In this document: positions 17,478 through 24,548 of the stretch, piece by piece | How positions within the stretch are numbered: position 1 is the stretch's first letter | Layout of the letters: each line of letters starts with the position of its first letter | From: an uncultured Oscillospiraceae bacterium | Lineage (GTDB): Bacteria; Bacillota; Clostridia; Oscillospirales; Acutalibacteraceae | Reading direction: 5' to 3' | Length of the DNA: 64,000 bases | Assembly: GCA_900547105.1 (NCBI GenBank) | Contig: URFL01000004.1 | Span: forward strand, 132,631-196,630 | The notes under the pieces: generated by a model | The model's database searches: none | Told to the model about the DNA's origin: nothing | The model's input: only the letters and a program-made list of their open reading frames with translations | Program-made: the position numbers and the translations under genes

Positions 17478-17621
17478 ACATTGTTTTCGTTTTGTCAAGC
17501 GTTTTTCGAAAATTTATTAGAATAATTTTTAGAACAATTCTATTTTTCGACCATCTATAGACAATATCACTATTTGGCGACTAACTTCGTGGAACTTTTT
17601 AGGTTTTCTGCAAATTAGCGC

Positions 17622-17650
17622 TTGACAATTTTCTATAAAAAGGGTATTCT
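17622..17650 (+). promoter_or_regulatory. promoter of the sortase locus
   Basis: TTGACA at 17622-17627, 17-base spacer, TATTCT at 17645-17650. The 310-base gap between perR and the substrate gene also holds a small palindrome TAGAACAATTCTA (17530-17542) of unknown role. Confidence 0.7.
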
Positions 17651-17734
17651 TATAGCAAAGTGGATTTTCTATGTGATATGTATTAAAGAATGACAATCCT
17701 ACTATCGAAAACAATTTGAATCGAGGAGTGCGTT

Positions 17735-18295
17735 ATGAAAAAGTTTGTTGCTTGTGTTTTGGCGGGTATCACAGCGGTCATGATGCTGTGCACCACGGTT
17801 TCGGCTGAGGGTGGTTTGAACACCTATGAGGAAGCGCTGATCAATGAGTTGAGCCAGTCGGTTGTCAACGCGGATGGTGTTTCGGTTTTCATCCCCACCT
17901 CTTATGTCAATCAGGCGAAAAACTATTTCATCTCTTCCGTGGATATGACCAAAGAGCAGTATGAAGAGATCTCTGCGATTTTGAAAGACGGCATCGCGAT
18001 CGTGAAAGCCGGTTCCGGTTTGAACATTGCGAAATATTCGTATTCCGATAAAGCTGCGCTGCTGAAATGCGGTCAGGAAATGGTTGCGGTCATCGGCATG
18101 ACCCTCACCTATGACGGCTCGAATGTTGTGATCGTGGATCCCAACGGCAAAGTGGCGTTTTCCGATTCTCCGGTTCTGAAAACCACCGGTAATGTGGTGC
18201 CTTCGGCGGTTCCGGCGGCGGCCATCGGTGTGGCTTTGTTTGCTTTGGCGGCGGCCGGTGTGGTGGTCACCAAAAAGCACGCGGAAGCCAAATGA
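17735..18295 (+). CDS. secreted protein with a noncanonical cell-wall sorting signal (putative sortase substrate)
   Basis: 186 residues. Signal peptide (residues 1-24, MKKFVACVLAG ... VSA), a soluble extracellular domain of about 120 residues, then a C-terminal LKTTG (148-152), a hydrophobic segment rich in Ala/Val (about 160-179) and a basic KKHAEAK tail. This is the layout of an LPXTG sorting signal with Lys in place of Pro. The stop overlaps the sortase start (ATGA), so substrate and enzyme are coupled. The extracellular domain is not recognised. GAGGAG precedes the ATG. Anchoring to peptidoglycan by the adjacent sortase is inferred. Confidence 0.75.
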   Translation: MKKFVACVLAGITAVMMLCTTVSAEGGLNTYEEALINELSQSVVNADGVSVFIPTSYVNQAKNYFISSVDMTKEQYEEISAILKDGIAIVKAGSGLNIAKYSYSDKAALLKCGQEMVAVIGMTLTYDGSNVVIVDPNGKVAFSDSPVLKTTGNVVPSAVPAAAIGVALFALAAAGVVVTKKHAEAK

Positions 18296-18963
18296 GAACC
18301 CATAGTTTGATAAAGAAAGCAATGGCATACCTTGGTATGCCATTGCTTTTTGCTACCTTGGGCTATGCCCTGTTGTATGTGGCTGCTTCCCCGGTCATTG
18401 TTCCGCTGCGCAATTTGGTGAGCTTGATCTCGCTGGATTCCACAACCGACCCCGATGCAGCGATGGATTCCACCGATTTGTTTGCCGGCAGCCAGGCGGA
18501 AGCCGGCGAAACGATCAAAGCCAGCAGCATCACCTTCCCCACCTTTGGCGATCGGTTCGGAAATATTTCGATCAAAGGAACATCGGTGGATGCGCCGTTG
18601 TACTTTGGTGATTCCAACACGATTTTGAAAAATGGCGTGGGACAATACAACGGCAGCTTGTTTCCCGGCTGCGGCAGCACAGTGCTGGTCGGCGGTCATA
18701 ACAACAGCTATTTCAACGGATTAAAAAGCGTGAAGGTCGGCAACACCATCACCCTAAAGACCAACTACGGTGTATATACCTACAAGGTAACCAAAACCGC
18801 TGTGCTGCCTGCCACCGACAAATCGGCCTACGATTTGAAAGCCACGCAGGAAAATCTGGTACTGTACACCTGCTATCCGTTTGATATGCTGGGGTTGACG
18901 CCCAACCGCTATTTTGTTTATGCCGATTATGTATCCGGCCCGCGCGTGTTGCTGGATCAATAA
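18292..18963 (+). CDS. class D-like sortase
   Basis: 223 residues. An N-terminal membrane helix (about 11-40) is followed by an extracellular linker and the sortase beta-barrel. Catalytic triad visible as His136 (VLVGGHNNSY), Cys194 (LYTCYP) and Arg206 (TPNRYFVYA), in the usual order and spacing. GNISIKG and APLYFGDSN match the front strands of class D sortases. It would cleave the sorting signal of the preceding protein and transfer it to the cell wall. Translationally coupled upstream; the next gene begins 20 bases later. Confidence 0.9.
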   Translation: MRTHSLIKKAMAYLGMPLLFATLGYALLYVAASPVIVPLRNLVSLISLDSTTDPDAAMDSTDLFAGSQAEAGETIKASSITFPTFGDRFGNISIKGTSVDAPLYFGDSNTILKNGVGQYNGSLFPGCGSTVLVGGHNNSYFNGLKSVKVGNTITLKTNYGVYTYKVTKTAVLPATDKSAYDLKATQENLVLYTCYPFDMLGLTPNRYFVYADYVSGPRVLLDQ

Positions 18964-18983
18964 AAAAGAGGAGCTGTGCGGCT

Positions 18984-19841
18984 ATGTCATCATCTCGCCT
19001 CCGCCAACTGCTTTCATCGCGAAAAGGGTGGCGGTGCTTTTTTTCGTTTTTGCTGGCGTTGACCACGGTACTGCTGACCACCGGCTGCATCTTTGCCGCC
19101 ACGCTGTTCCGGCAGGATTATCTGCTGGGGCATATGGAAAAGAGCGGTTACTATCCCAACACCACCCGCGTGCTGCGGGAACAATACGCCGACTACGGAT
19201 TGCCCGCCGGTATTGAAGAGAGTTTTTTCGATAACGCGATTGACGAGGACGTGTTGTATCGTCATATCCGCGGGGCGGTCAAGGCCGCCTATGCGGGTGA
19301 AACCTACACCATCGACACGGCGACACTCAAAGATGCTTTGTATCAAAAACTGCTCGCCTATGCCGATGCAAAAGGCGTAAAAGTTACAAAACAGATCCAG
19401 ACCAACCTCTCCCATCTCAGCGACCTGTGTATCAGCGCCTATCAAAAGCAGGCGAACCAGGCGTTGCTGCGGATGTTAGGGCAGTACACGCACCGGTTCC
19501 GTGCCGCACTGTGGATTGCGATCGGCGTTTTGGCGGTGATGGAAGTGTTGTGCCTGTGGATGATTTTCCGGCTGTCCACCCTGCCCCACCGCGCCCTGCG
19601 TTATGGCAACAGCGGCTGGCTGGGGGCGGCCATTATGTTGGTTGCCGTACCGGCGTGGCTGTATTTGTCCAAAGGGGTGGAACGGCTCGGCATCACATCC
19701 CGCTCGCTGTATCCCCTGATGGTGTCCTACACCAACTCGTTGTTCGTGTCCTTTATTGTCTGCGGCGCGGTGATCGCGGTGGCGGTGTGCAGCGTGGGCG
19801 TTATCGGCACACACATTCTCAAACGACACCATCAATTATAA
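18984..19841 (+). CDS. hypothetical membrane protein of the sortase locus
   Basis: 285 residues, not recognised. One N-terminal membrane helix (about 17-42), an outside domain of about 130 residues (43-170) with predicted helices, then three further helices near 173-198, 208-230 and 246-275. A basic C terminus ends the protein. GAGGAG precedes the ATG. Third and last gene of the substrate-sortase operon, so it may assist maturation or surface display of the substrate; no motif shows how. No peptidase signature was found. Confidence 0.7.
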   Translation: MSSSRLRQLLSSRKGWRCFFSFLLALTTVLLTTGCIFAATLFRQDYLLGHMEKSGYYPNTTRVLREQYADYGLPAGIEESFFDNAIDEDVLYRHIRGAVKAAYAGETYTIDTATLKDALYQKLLAYADAKGVKVTKQIQTNLSHLSDLCISAYQKQANQALLRMLGQYTHRFRAALWIAIGVLAVMEVLCLWMIFRLSTLPHRALRYGNSGWLGAAIMLVAVPAWLYLSKGVERLGITSRSLYPLMVSYTNSLFVSFIVCGAVIAVAVCSVGVIGTHILKRHHQL

Positions 19842-19898
19842 TTCTTGAATAAACACAAAAAATTTCTGATTTCTCCAGACGATTCGACAGGAAATGAC

Positions 19899-19927
19899 TT
19901 GACAAAGCAGGAAATAATTGGTAATCT
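19899..19927 (+). promoter_or_regulatory. promoter of the AbrB-type regulator
   Basis: TTGACA at 19899-19904, 17-base spacer, TAATCT at 19922-19927. The ATG follows about 60 bases later with GGGGGAAT as a weak ribosome binding site. Confidence 0.65.
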
Positions 19928-19989
19928 TATTGTTGCAGTCGAACCATGTCAAGCCGCGTGGTAAGAAAGAATAATGTGGGGGAATCGCA

Positions 19990-20244
19990 ATGAAATCAAC
20001 CGGAATTGTCAGAAAAATCGATGAGCTCGGACGGATCGTTTTGCCCAAGGAACTGCGTCGAACCTTGGACATCGAAGAAAAAGATCCGTTGGAAATTTTC
20101 ATCGAGGACAATACCATCATCCTGAAAAAGTATCAACCGGCCTGTATGTTCTGTGGAAACGCCCGAGATGTTACCACCTTCAAGGGCAAGAACATATGCC
20201 CCGCTTGTGCAGCGGAGCTGGCCAAAACATTGCAAATTTTATAA
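19990..20244 (+). CDS. AbrB/SpoVT-type regulator with a C-terminal Cys4 motif
   Basis: 84 residues. Residues 1-46 are a canonical AbrB swapped-hairpin DNA-binding domain (GIVRKIDELGRIVLPKELRR ... EIFIEDNTIILKKY). After it come two CxxC pairs, C52/C55 and C70/C73, that look like a zinc ribbon. AbrB-like proteins govern transition-state and sporulation genes; the neighbouring cotJ operon fits that setting. Similar AbrB plus zinc-ribbon proteins occur widely in Clostridia. Target unknown. Terminated by the hairpin at 20251-20282. Confidence 0.88.
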   Translation: MKSTGIVRKIDELGRIVLPKELRRTLDIEEKDPLEIFIEDNTIILKKYQPACMFCGNARDVTTFKGKNICPACAAELAKTLQIL

Positions 20245-20250
20245 AACGCG

Positions 20251-20284
20251 AAAAGCACCGGTCGCCTGACCGGTGCTTTTTTCA
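20251..20284 (+). terminator. terminator of the AbrB-type gene
   Basis: Perfect stem AAAAGCACCGGT / ACCGGTGCTTTT with a 6-base loop, followed by further T residues. Confidence 0.9.
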
Positions 20285-20302
20285 CGCCTGTATTCTCCCC
20301 TG

Positions 20303-20310
20303 CATACGAT
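20303..20310 (+). promoter_or_regulatory. possible sporulation-sigma -10 element before cotJA
   Basis: CATACGAT resembles the sigma-E -10 consensus CATACAAT with one mismatch, about 65 bases before cotJA. No convincing -35 element at 14-15 bases was found, so the call is weak. Confidence 0.3.
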
Positions 20311-20376
20311 GGAACGATATGCTTCCGGCTTGTACCCGCCGGGTGCGTAATCTTATGCACAAAGGAGATTGTATCT

Positions 20377-20571
20377 GTGGAAAATTGCTGCCCCTGTGCC
20401 TCGTGTGCCACCCCCGCCTGCTGCCCGCATCAGCCGCCGGTCGTCGGCATGGCCTATGTCCCGTGGCAAACGCTGACAACGGTATACAGTGCCGAAAAAG
20501 CCTATCGCTGCGGCACGCTGTTTCCGGAGCTTGACAAACCGTGGTTGGTAGGAGGAAAGTGCCGTGGATAA
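20377..20571 (+). CDS. cotJA: spore coat protein CotJA
   Basis: 64 residues. A Cys/Pro-rich N terminus (ENCCPCASCATPACCPHQPP) is followed by the CotJA core PWQTLTTVYSAEKAYRCGTLFPELDKPW. The start is a GTG with AAAGGAG at 20361-20367. It overlaps cotJB by eight bases. CotJA is a small inner coat component needed to place CotJC. The Cys-rich leader is longer than in Bacillus homologues. Confidence 0.9.
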   Translation: MENCCPCASCATPACCPHQPPVVGMAYVPWQTLTTVYSAEKAYRCGTLFPELDKPWLVGGKCRG

Positions 20572-20824
20572 TCAACGACAAATGCGAAACCGCATCAACG
20601 CCCTTGAATTCGCCATGCTCGAGCTGGCGCTGTATCTCGACACCCATCCCGACGATCAAAAGGCACTGCAAATGCGCCTCCAGATGCAAAGGGAAGCCGC
20701 CGAGCTGCGCTGCCAATATGAAAAATGCTACGGTCCTTGGATGGTTACCAAAAATGATGTGGAAGGACCTTGCTGGAGCTGGGTCAAGAACCCCTGGCCG
20801 TGGGATTTTCAGAAGGAGGCGTGA
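20564..20824 (+). CDS. cotJB: spore coat protein CotJB
   Basis: 86 residues, GTG start inside the cotJA coding end (GTAGGAGGAAAG upstream). CotJB signature: NRINALEFAMLELALYLDTHPDD, then ELRCQYEKCYGPW and a Trp-rich tail WSWVKNPWPWDF. Second gene of the cotJ operon, co-translated with cotJA. Implies that the host makes endospores. Confidence 0.9.
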   Translation: MDNQRQMRNRINALEFAMLELALYLDTHPDDQKALQMRLQMQREAAELRCQYEKCYGPWMVTKNDVEGPCWSWVKNPWPWDFQKEA

Positions 20825-20827
20825 TCT

Positions 20828-21493
20828 ATGTGGCAATATGAGAAAAAACTGCAATACCCGGTCAACATCAAAAACTGCAACCCCAAGTATGCCCAGATCA
20901 TCATCAGTCAGTACGGCGGTCCCGACGGCGAGCTCGGCGCTTCGCTGCGTTATTTGAGCCAGCGCTACACCATGCCTTACGGCGAATTGAAAGGTCTGCT
21001 GACCGATATAGGTACCGAAGAATTGGCGCATTTGGAAATGGTTTCGGCGATGGTGTATCAGCTGACCCGTAACTTGAGCGAAGAGGAGATCAAGCGCAGT
21101 GGATTTGACACCTATTTTGTGGATCACACCGCCGGCGTTTATCCGGTGGCGGCCTCCGGCACCCCATGGACAGCAACCTATATCGCCTCCAAAGGCGATG
21201 TGCTGACCGATCTGCACGAGAATATGGCTGCCGAACAAAAGGCACGCACAACTTATGACAACCTGCTGCGGTTGATTGATGACCCCGATGTGCTGGATCC
21301 CCTGCGCTTTTTGCGGGAACGCGAAATCGTGCACTATCAGCGGTTTGGCGAAGGGCTGCGCATCGCCACCGATCATCTGAACAGTAAAAACTTCTATGCC
21401 TTCAACCCCAGTTTTGATAAGAACTGGAACGCCCGTATGGTTGGTCCATGCCCGTGTGCGGACGATCGTCCCTGCAAAGAGGCGTTGGGCTAA
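20828..21493 (+). CDS. cotJC: spore coat manganese catalase CotJC
   Basis: 221 residues. Ferritin-like dimanganese catalase family: MWQYEKKLQYPVNI opening, LLTDIGTEELAHLEMV carrying Glu and His ligands, ENMAAEQKARTTYDNLL and REREIVHYQRFGEGL supplying the second set. It breaks down H2O2 in the spore coat. The ATG follows AAGGAGG by a few bases, four bases after cotJB. The operon ends at a strong terminator (21519-21558). Confidence 0.93.
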   Translation: MWQYEKKLQYPVNIKNCNPKYAQIIISQYGGPDGELGASLRYLSQRYTMPYGELKGLLTDIGTEELAHLEMVSAMVYQLTRNLSEEEIKRSGFDTYFVDHTAGVYPVAASGTPWTATYIASKGDVLTDLHENMAAEQKARTTYDNLLRLIDDPDVLDPLRFLREREIVHYQRFGEGLRIATDHLNSKNFYAFNPSFDKNWNARMVGPCPCADDRPCKEALG

Positions 21494-21518
21494 CCCGCAA
21501 CGTAATATTCACAAGGTC

Positions 21519-21558
21519 AAAGCCGTCGATCGGTTAGAAAACCGGTCGACGGCTTTTT
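21519..21558 (+). terminator. terminator of cotJABC
   Basis: Stem AAAGCCGTCGATCGGTT / AACCGGTCGACGGCTTT with a short loop, followed by a T run. Confidence 0.9.
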
Positions 21559-21923
21559 GGCATGGTTAGACTAGCTAGAACGTGTTATTCGACGACCCAA
21601 TCGCCCCCACAAAGGGGGCACAATTCGATATACCCACACTGGTCCGCACACCACGAAACATTTCAATCCACGCGCTACACTTTCCTGCTATTATATACAC
21701 TGTCGCTACCGGATGAACAGTACATTTTCTACTGAACCGATAGCGTGGATTGAAATATTGGTTGGGCAAATCACGCAAAATCCCAGACGGCAGGGCGGTT
21801 GCATACCGTCCTGCCGTCGCCCTATCCACACAAACCAAGAGAAGGGATACCCTCACATTTTGAAGGTATCCCTTCTCTTTTTGTCAGTATATTGCCGACA
21901 GGTTCACACAAAGGAGGTTGGCG
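21559..21923. other. gene-free, hairpin-rich intergenic stretch
   Basis: No supportable gene. It contains GCCCCC-acaaa-GGGGGC (21603-21619); ATTTCAATCCACGC (21660-21673) and its exact reverse complement GCGTGGATTGAAAT (21743-21756); a 13-bp perfect stem starting GACGGCAGG (21786-21798 / 21806-21818); and a 15-bp stem (21837-21851 / 21865-21879) ending in TTTTT on the plus strand. The last hairpins may terminate transcription from the DUF1540 gene, or belong to a small RNA. The 14-base inverted pair resembles the 3' end of type I-C CRISPR repeats. Confidence 0.6.
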
Positions 21924-22241
21924 TCAGCGGCATTTGAAGGTCGAGCACACCGTCTGGGATTTTTCATGAGCGCTGCTGCCATCCACACAAATGCTTTCGG
22001 CAGCGCACATACCGCTCTGGTTATGCACGCATTTCTGCGCATCACACGCAATGGGCATGCTCTGGTTAGGCGTTTTGTAGCCCACATCGTTGGTAGCATT
22101 ATCCGGAATGTTGGTGTACGAATCGCAGCAGGTTTCGTCGCTGCAGCAAGCCTGTTTGCCCTCCACCTGAATTTCCGGACGGCAGCAGCAATGGTCCTTG
22201 TTGCTGGAGCAATGGATCACATGACATTGCAGTTTGGTCAT
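21924..22241 (-). CDS. DUF1540 domain protein (two copies)
   Basis: 105 residues when started at the internal ATG at 22241 (AAAGGAAG upstream). Cys-rich, with two DUF1540-like units. The first is degenerate (QCHVIHCSSNKDHCCCRPEI ... CCSDETCCDSY). The second is canonical (ACDAQKCVHNQSGMCAAESI ... CSTFKCR). These modules probably bind zinc or another metal through conserved cysteines. They are common as small proteins in spore-forming Clostridia; function unknown. Confidence 0.85.
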   Translation of the reverse strand: MTKLQCHVIHCSSNKDHCCCRPEIQVEGKQACCSDETCCDSYTNIPDNATNDVGYKTPNQSMPIACDAQKCVHNQSGMCAAESICVDGSSAHEKSQTVCSTFKCR

Positions 22242-22385
22242 TCTTATCTTCCTTTCCGTGCCTGTGTACAGGGCACCAACGCTAGTATGAACCACTGATG
22301 CGTGCCTCATACTTACCAGAAACTGCAAATCATATTTTTTTCGCTTGCTCAAACACTAAACGCAAAGTGACAGGGGGAATGTGCG

Positions 22386-23318
22386 TTGAAAAAATATACG
22401 ATACTCGGACTGTGCGTGGTGGCGGCTATCGCGGTGATCGGCGGACTGTCGGCGTGGCTGCGCCCGGCGGCTGTGTCCGCATCGCTGTACACCATGACCG
22501 CCCACACCGTTCGCCACACGGTGGAATACACCGGCAAGGTGGAATCCGCAGAAAGCAAAAGCGTATACACCGCCGTCCCCTGTGTGGCGGATGAGGTGTT
22601 GGTGAAAACCGGTCAGCTGGTGGAAAAAGGCGATGTGCTGTTCACGGTGGACGAGGATGCCACACGGCAGGTTGCCGCCACGCTGGGCGGGCAGCAGCTG
22701 TCCGCGCTGGAGAATACCGAGCTACCCGCCGATATCACCGCGCCGGTGCGGGGCATCGTCACCACCCTGAATGTGGACGAGGGCGATATGACCGACAACA
22801 CCAAGCCCAGTGTGGTGATCTCCTCCGGCGAAGCGCTGCAGGTCAAGGTGGGGATTCCGGAAAAAGGGCTGTCGCACATTTATGTGGGGCAGGATGTCAG
22901 CATTAGCGGTGTCGCCTTTGACAAAGGAGTCTACACCGGCGAAGTAACCGCCATCTCTCCCTCGGCGCGCACACAGATCAGCGGCACCGCCACCGAAACG
23001 GTGGTCGATGCTACCATCGCCATTGACCCCGAAGAGGTGGACGAGTCGCTGCGCATTGGCTTATCTGCCAAAGCCAGCATCACGCTGGAGGTGGCGCCGC
23101 ACGCGCTGGTCGCGCCGTATGAGGCGGTGCTGCAGGATGAAGAGGGGCAGGAATATGTCTACCTGTACGAGGGCGGTCAGGCGGTGAAGCGGGTGGTGAC
23201 TACCGGCATCGCGAGCGAAGAGGGATTCGAGATCATCGAGGGGCTGCAAAGCGGCGATCAAATCATCGCCACGCCGGAAAAAATCAAGGAAAGTGGAACG
23301 GCGGTGACGGCGGCATGA
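22386..23318 (+). CDS. membrane-fusion/HlyD-type adaptor of an efflux system
   Basis: 310 residues, TTG start with AGGGGGA upstream. N-terminal membrane helix (5-25), then a beta-barrel and lipoyl-like hairpin: VRHTVEYTGKVESAESKSVYT, DEVLVKTGQLVEKGDVLFTVD, APVRGIVTTLNVDEGDM, and a C-terminal membrane-proximal domain with VYLYEGGQAVKRVVTTG. The coiled-coil hairpin between the two lipoyl halves is very short, as in Gram-positive adaptors. It overlaps the next gene by four bases and partners the MacB-like permease. Confidence 0.88.
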   Translation: MKKYTILGLCVVAAIAVIGGLSAWLRPAAVSASLYTMTAHTVRHTVEYTGKVESAESKSVYTAVPCVADEVLVKTGQLVEKGDVLFTVDEDATRQVAATLGGQQLSALENTELPADITAPVRGIVTTLNVDEGDMTDNTKPSVVISSGEALQVKVGIPEKGLSHIYVGQDVSISGVAFDKGVYTGEVTAISPSARTQISGTATETVVDATIAIDPEEVDESLRIGLSAKASITLEVAPHALVAPYEAVLQDEEGQEYVYLYEGGQAVKRVVTTGIASEEGFEIIEGLQSGDQIIATPEKIKESGTAVTAA

Positions 23319-24499
23319 TGCGGGATGTGCTGGGAAATGCGCTGAAAAGCCTGTCGCGCAAAACCTCGCGCACGGCGCTGACCATCAGCGGCATCACCGT
23401 CGGTGTGACGCTGGTGATGATCGTATCCATGATGAGCGCGGCGGGACGCACGGTGGTAGGGCAAGAGCTGGACAGCATGGGGCTGGGAGGACTGTCCATC
23501 AGCGCTGAAAAAGGCAACACCGGCGCGCTGGGCGACGACAAGCTGACCGTTTTGCGGCAAATGGCGGACATCGACACCGCCATGCCACTGATGCTGCACT
23601 ACGCCACCTCTACCATGCGGGGACAAACCAGCAACGCCATGATCTGCGGCATTGACGCGGGCGCCGGGCAGGTGATCTCGCTGTCGCTGCAGCACGGACG
23701 GTTGATTTCGCCCGGCGATGTAGCGGCGCAGGCGACAGTGTGCGTGGTGGACGAGGCCGTGGCCGAAGCCGCCTATCATCGCAGCAACATCGTCGGCAAA
23801 ACCATTGATCTGCCGTTTGGCGGCACCACCGAGACCTTCACCATTGTGGGGGTGACCGAAACCGGCAGCAGTTTGCTGCAAAATCTGACCGATTACATTC
23901 CCGGCATGGTGTATGTGCCATATTCCACCTTGCAGCATCTGACCGGACGCAGCAGCTTTGACCAGATCGCGGTGCGACTGACCGACGGCGCAGACAGCAC
24001 CACCGCTCAACAGCACATCGTGCACACACTGGAGCGGTTATCCGGTCGCAGCGGCGGCTATCACGCCGAAAACCTGGCGATGCAAAAGGATCGGTTAGGG
24101 CGCATTATGACCATGGTCAGCCTGGTGCTGACCGTCATCAGCGGTATTTCGCTGCTGGTATCCGGGCTGGGGATCATGACTATTATGCTGGTATCGGTGA
24201 CCGAACGCACGCGGGAGATCGGGGTCAAAAAAGCGCTCGGCGCATCGCGCGGACGTATTATGCTGGAATTTTTGGCGGAAGCGATCATCATTACCCTGCT
24301 GGGCAGCGTGATCGGCATTGTGCTGGGCGGAGCAGCCGCCGGTATCGGGCTGGCGGCGTTCGGTGTGCCGGTGAGTGTGTCGCTGGGCAGCGTGTTGTCG
24401 CTGATCGGGTTTTGTGTGCTGATCGGCGGCGTGTTTGGGGTATACCCCGCCATCAAGGCGGCGCGCATGCCTCCGGTGGAGGCGCTGCGGGCGGAATAG
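23315..24499 (+). CDS. MacB/FtsX-type ABC transporter permease
   Basis: 394 residues. One N-terminal helix (about 17-42), an extracellular MacB periplasmic-like core (about 45-255), then three C-terminal helices (about 262-290, 315-345, 355-385) with the FtsX hallmark ERTREIGVKKALGASRGRIMLEFL. Translationally coupled to the adaptor. The cognate ATPase is not encoded on either side, which is unusual since adaptor-ATPase-permease operons are the norm. It may use an ATPase encoded elsewhere. Likely exports a peptide or lipid-like substrate; not determinable. Confidence 0.88.
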   Translation: MMRDVLGNALKSLSRKTSRTALTISGITVGVTLVMIVSMMSAAGRTVVGQELDSMGLGGLSISAEKGNTGALGDDKLTVLRQMADIDTAMPLMLHYATSTMRGQTSNAMICGIDAGAGQVISLSLQHGRLISPGDVAAQATVCVVDEAVAEAAYHRSNIVGKTIDLPFGGTTETFTIVGVTETGSSLLQNLTDYIPGMVYVPYSTLQHLTGRSSFDQIAVRLTDGADSTTAQQHIVHTLERLSGRSGGYHAENLAMQKDRLGRIMTMVSLVLTVISGISLLVSGLGIMTIMLVSVTERTREIGVKKALGASRGRIMLEFLAEAIIITLLGSVIGIVLGGAAAGIGLAAFGVPVSVSLGSVLSLIGFCVLIGGVFGVYPAIKAARMPPVEALRAE

Positions 24500-24506
24500 G
24501 CGCACA

Positions 24507-24541
24507 AAAGCGGCGACCCTCGTGAGTGGGATCGCCGCTTT
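24507..24541. terminator. bidirectional terminator
   Basis: Stem AAAGCGGCGA / TCGCCGCTTT between the permease (plus) and the MATE gene (minus), with A and T flanks on both sides. Confidence 0.8.
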
Positions 24542-24548
24542 CCGTCTG

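Noticed and set aside
21575..21856. Minus-strand 93-residue frame in the hairpin-rich gap
   Set aside because: No convincing ribosome binding site; it crosses three hairpins and has no recognisable composition.
21559..21923. CRISPR array
   Set aside because: Only two partial repeat-like 14-mers in opposite orientation, no spacers and no cas genes; noted as a finding only.
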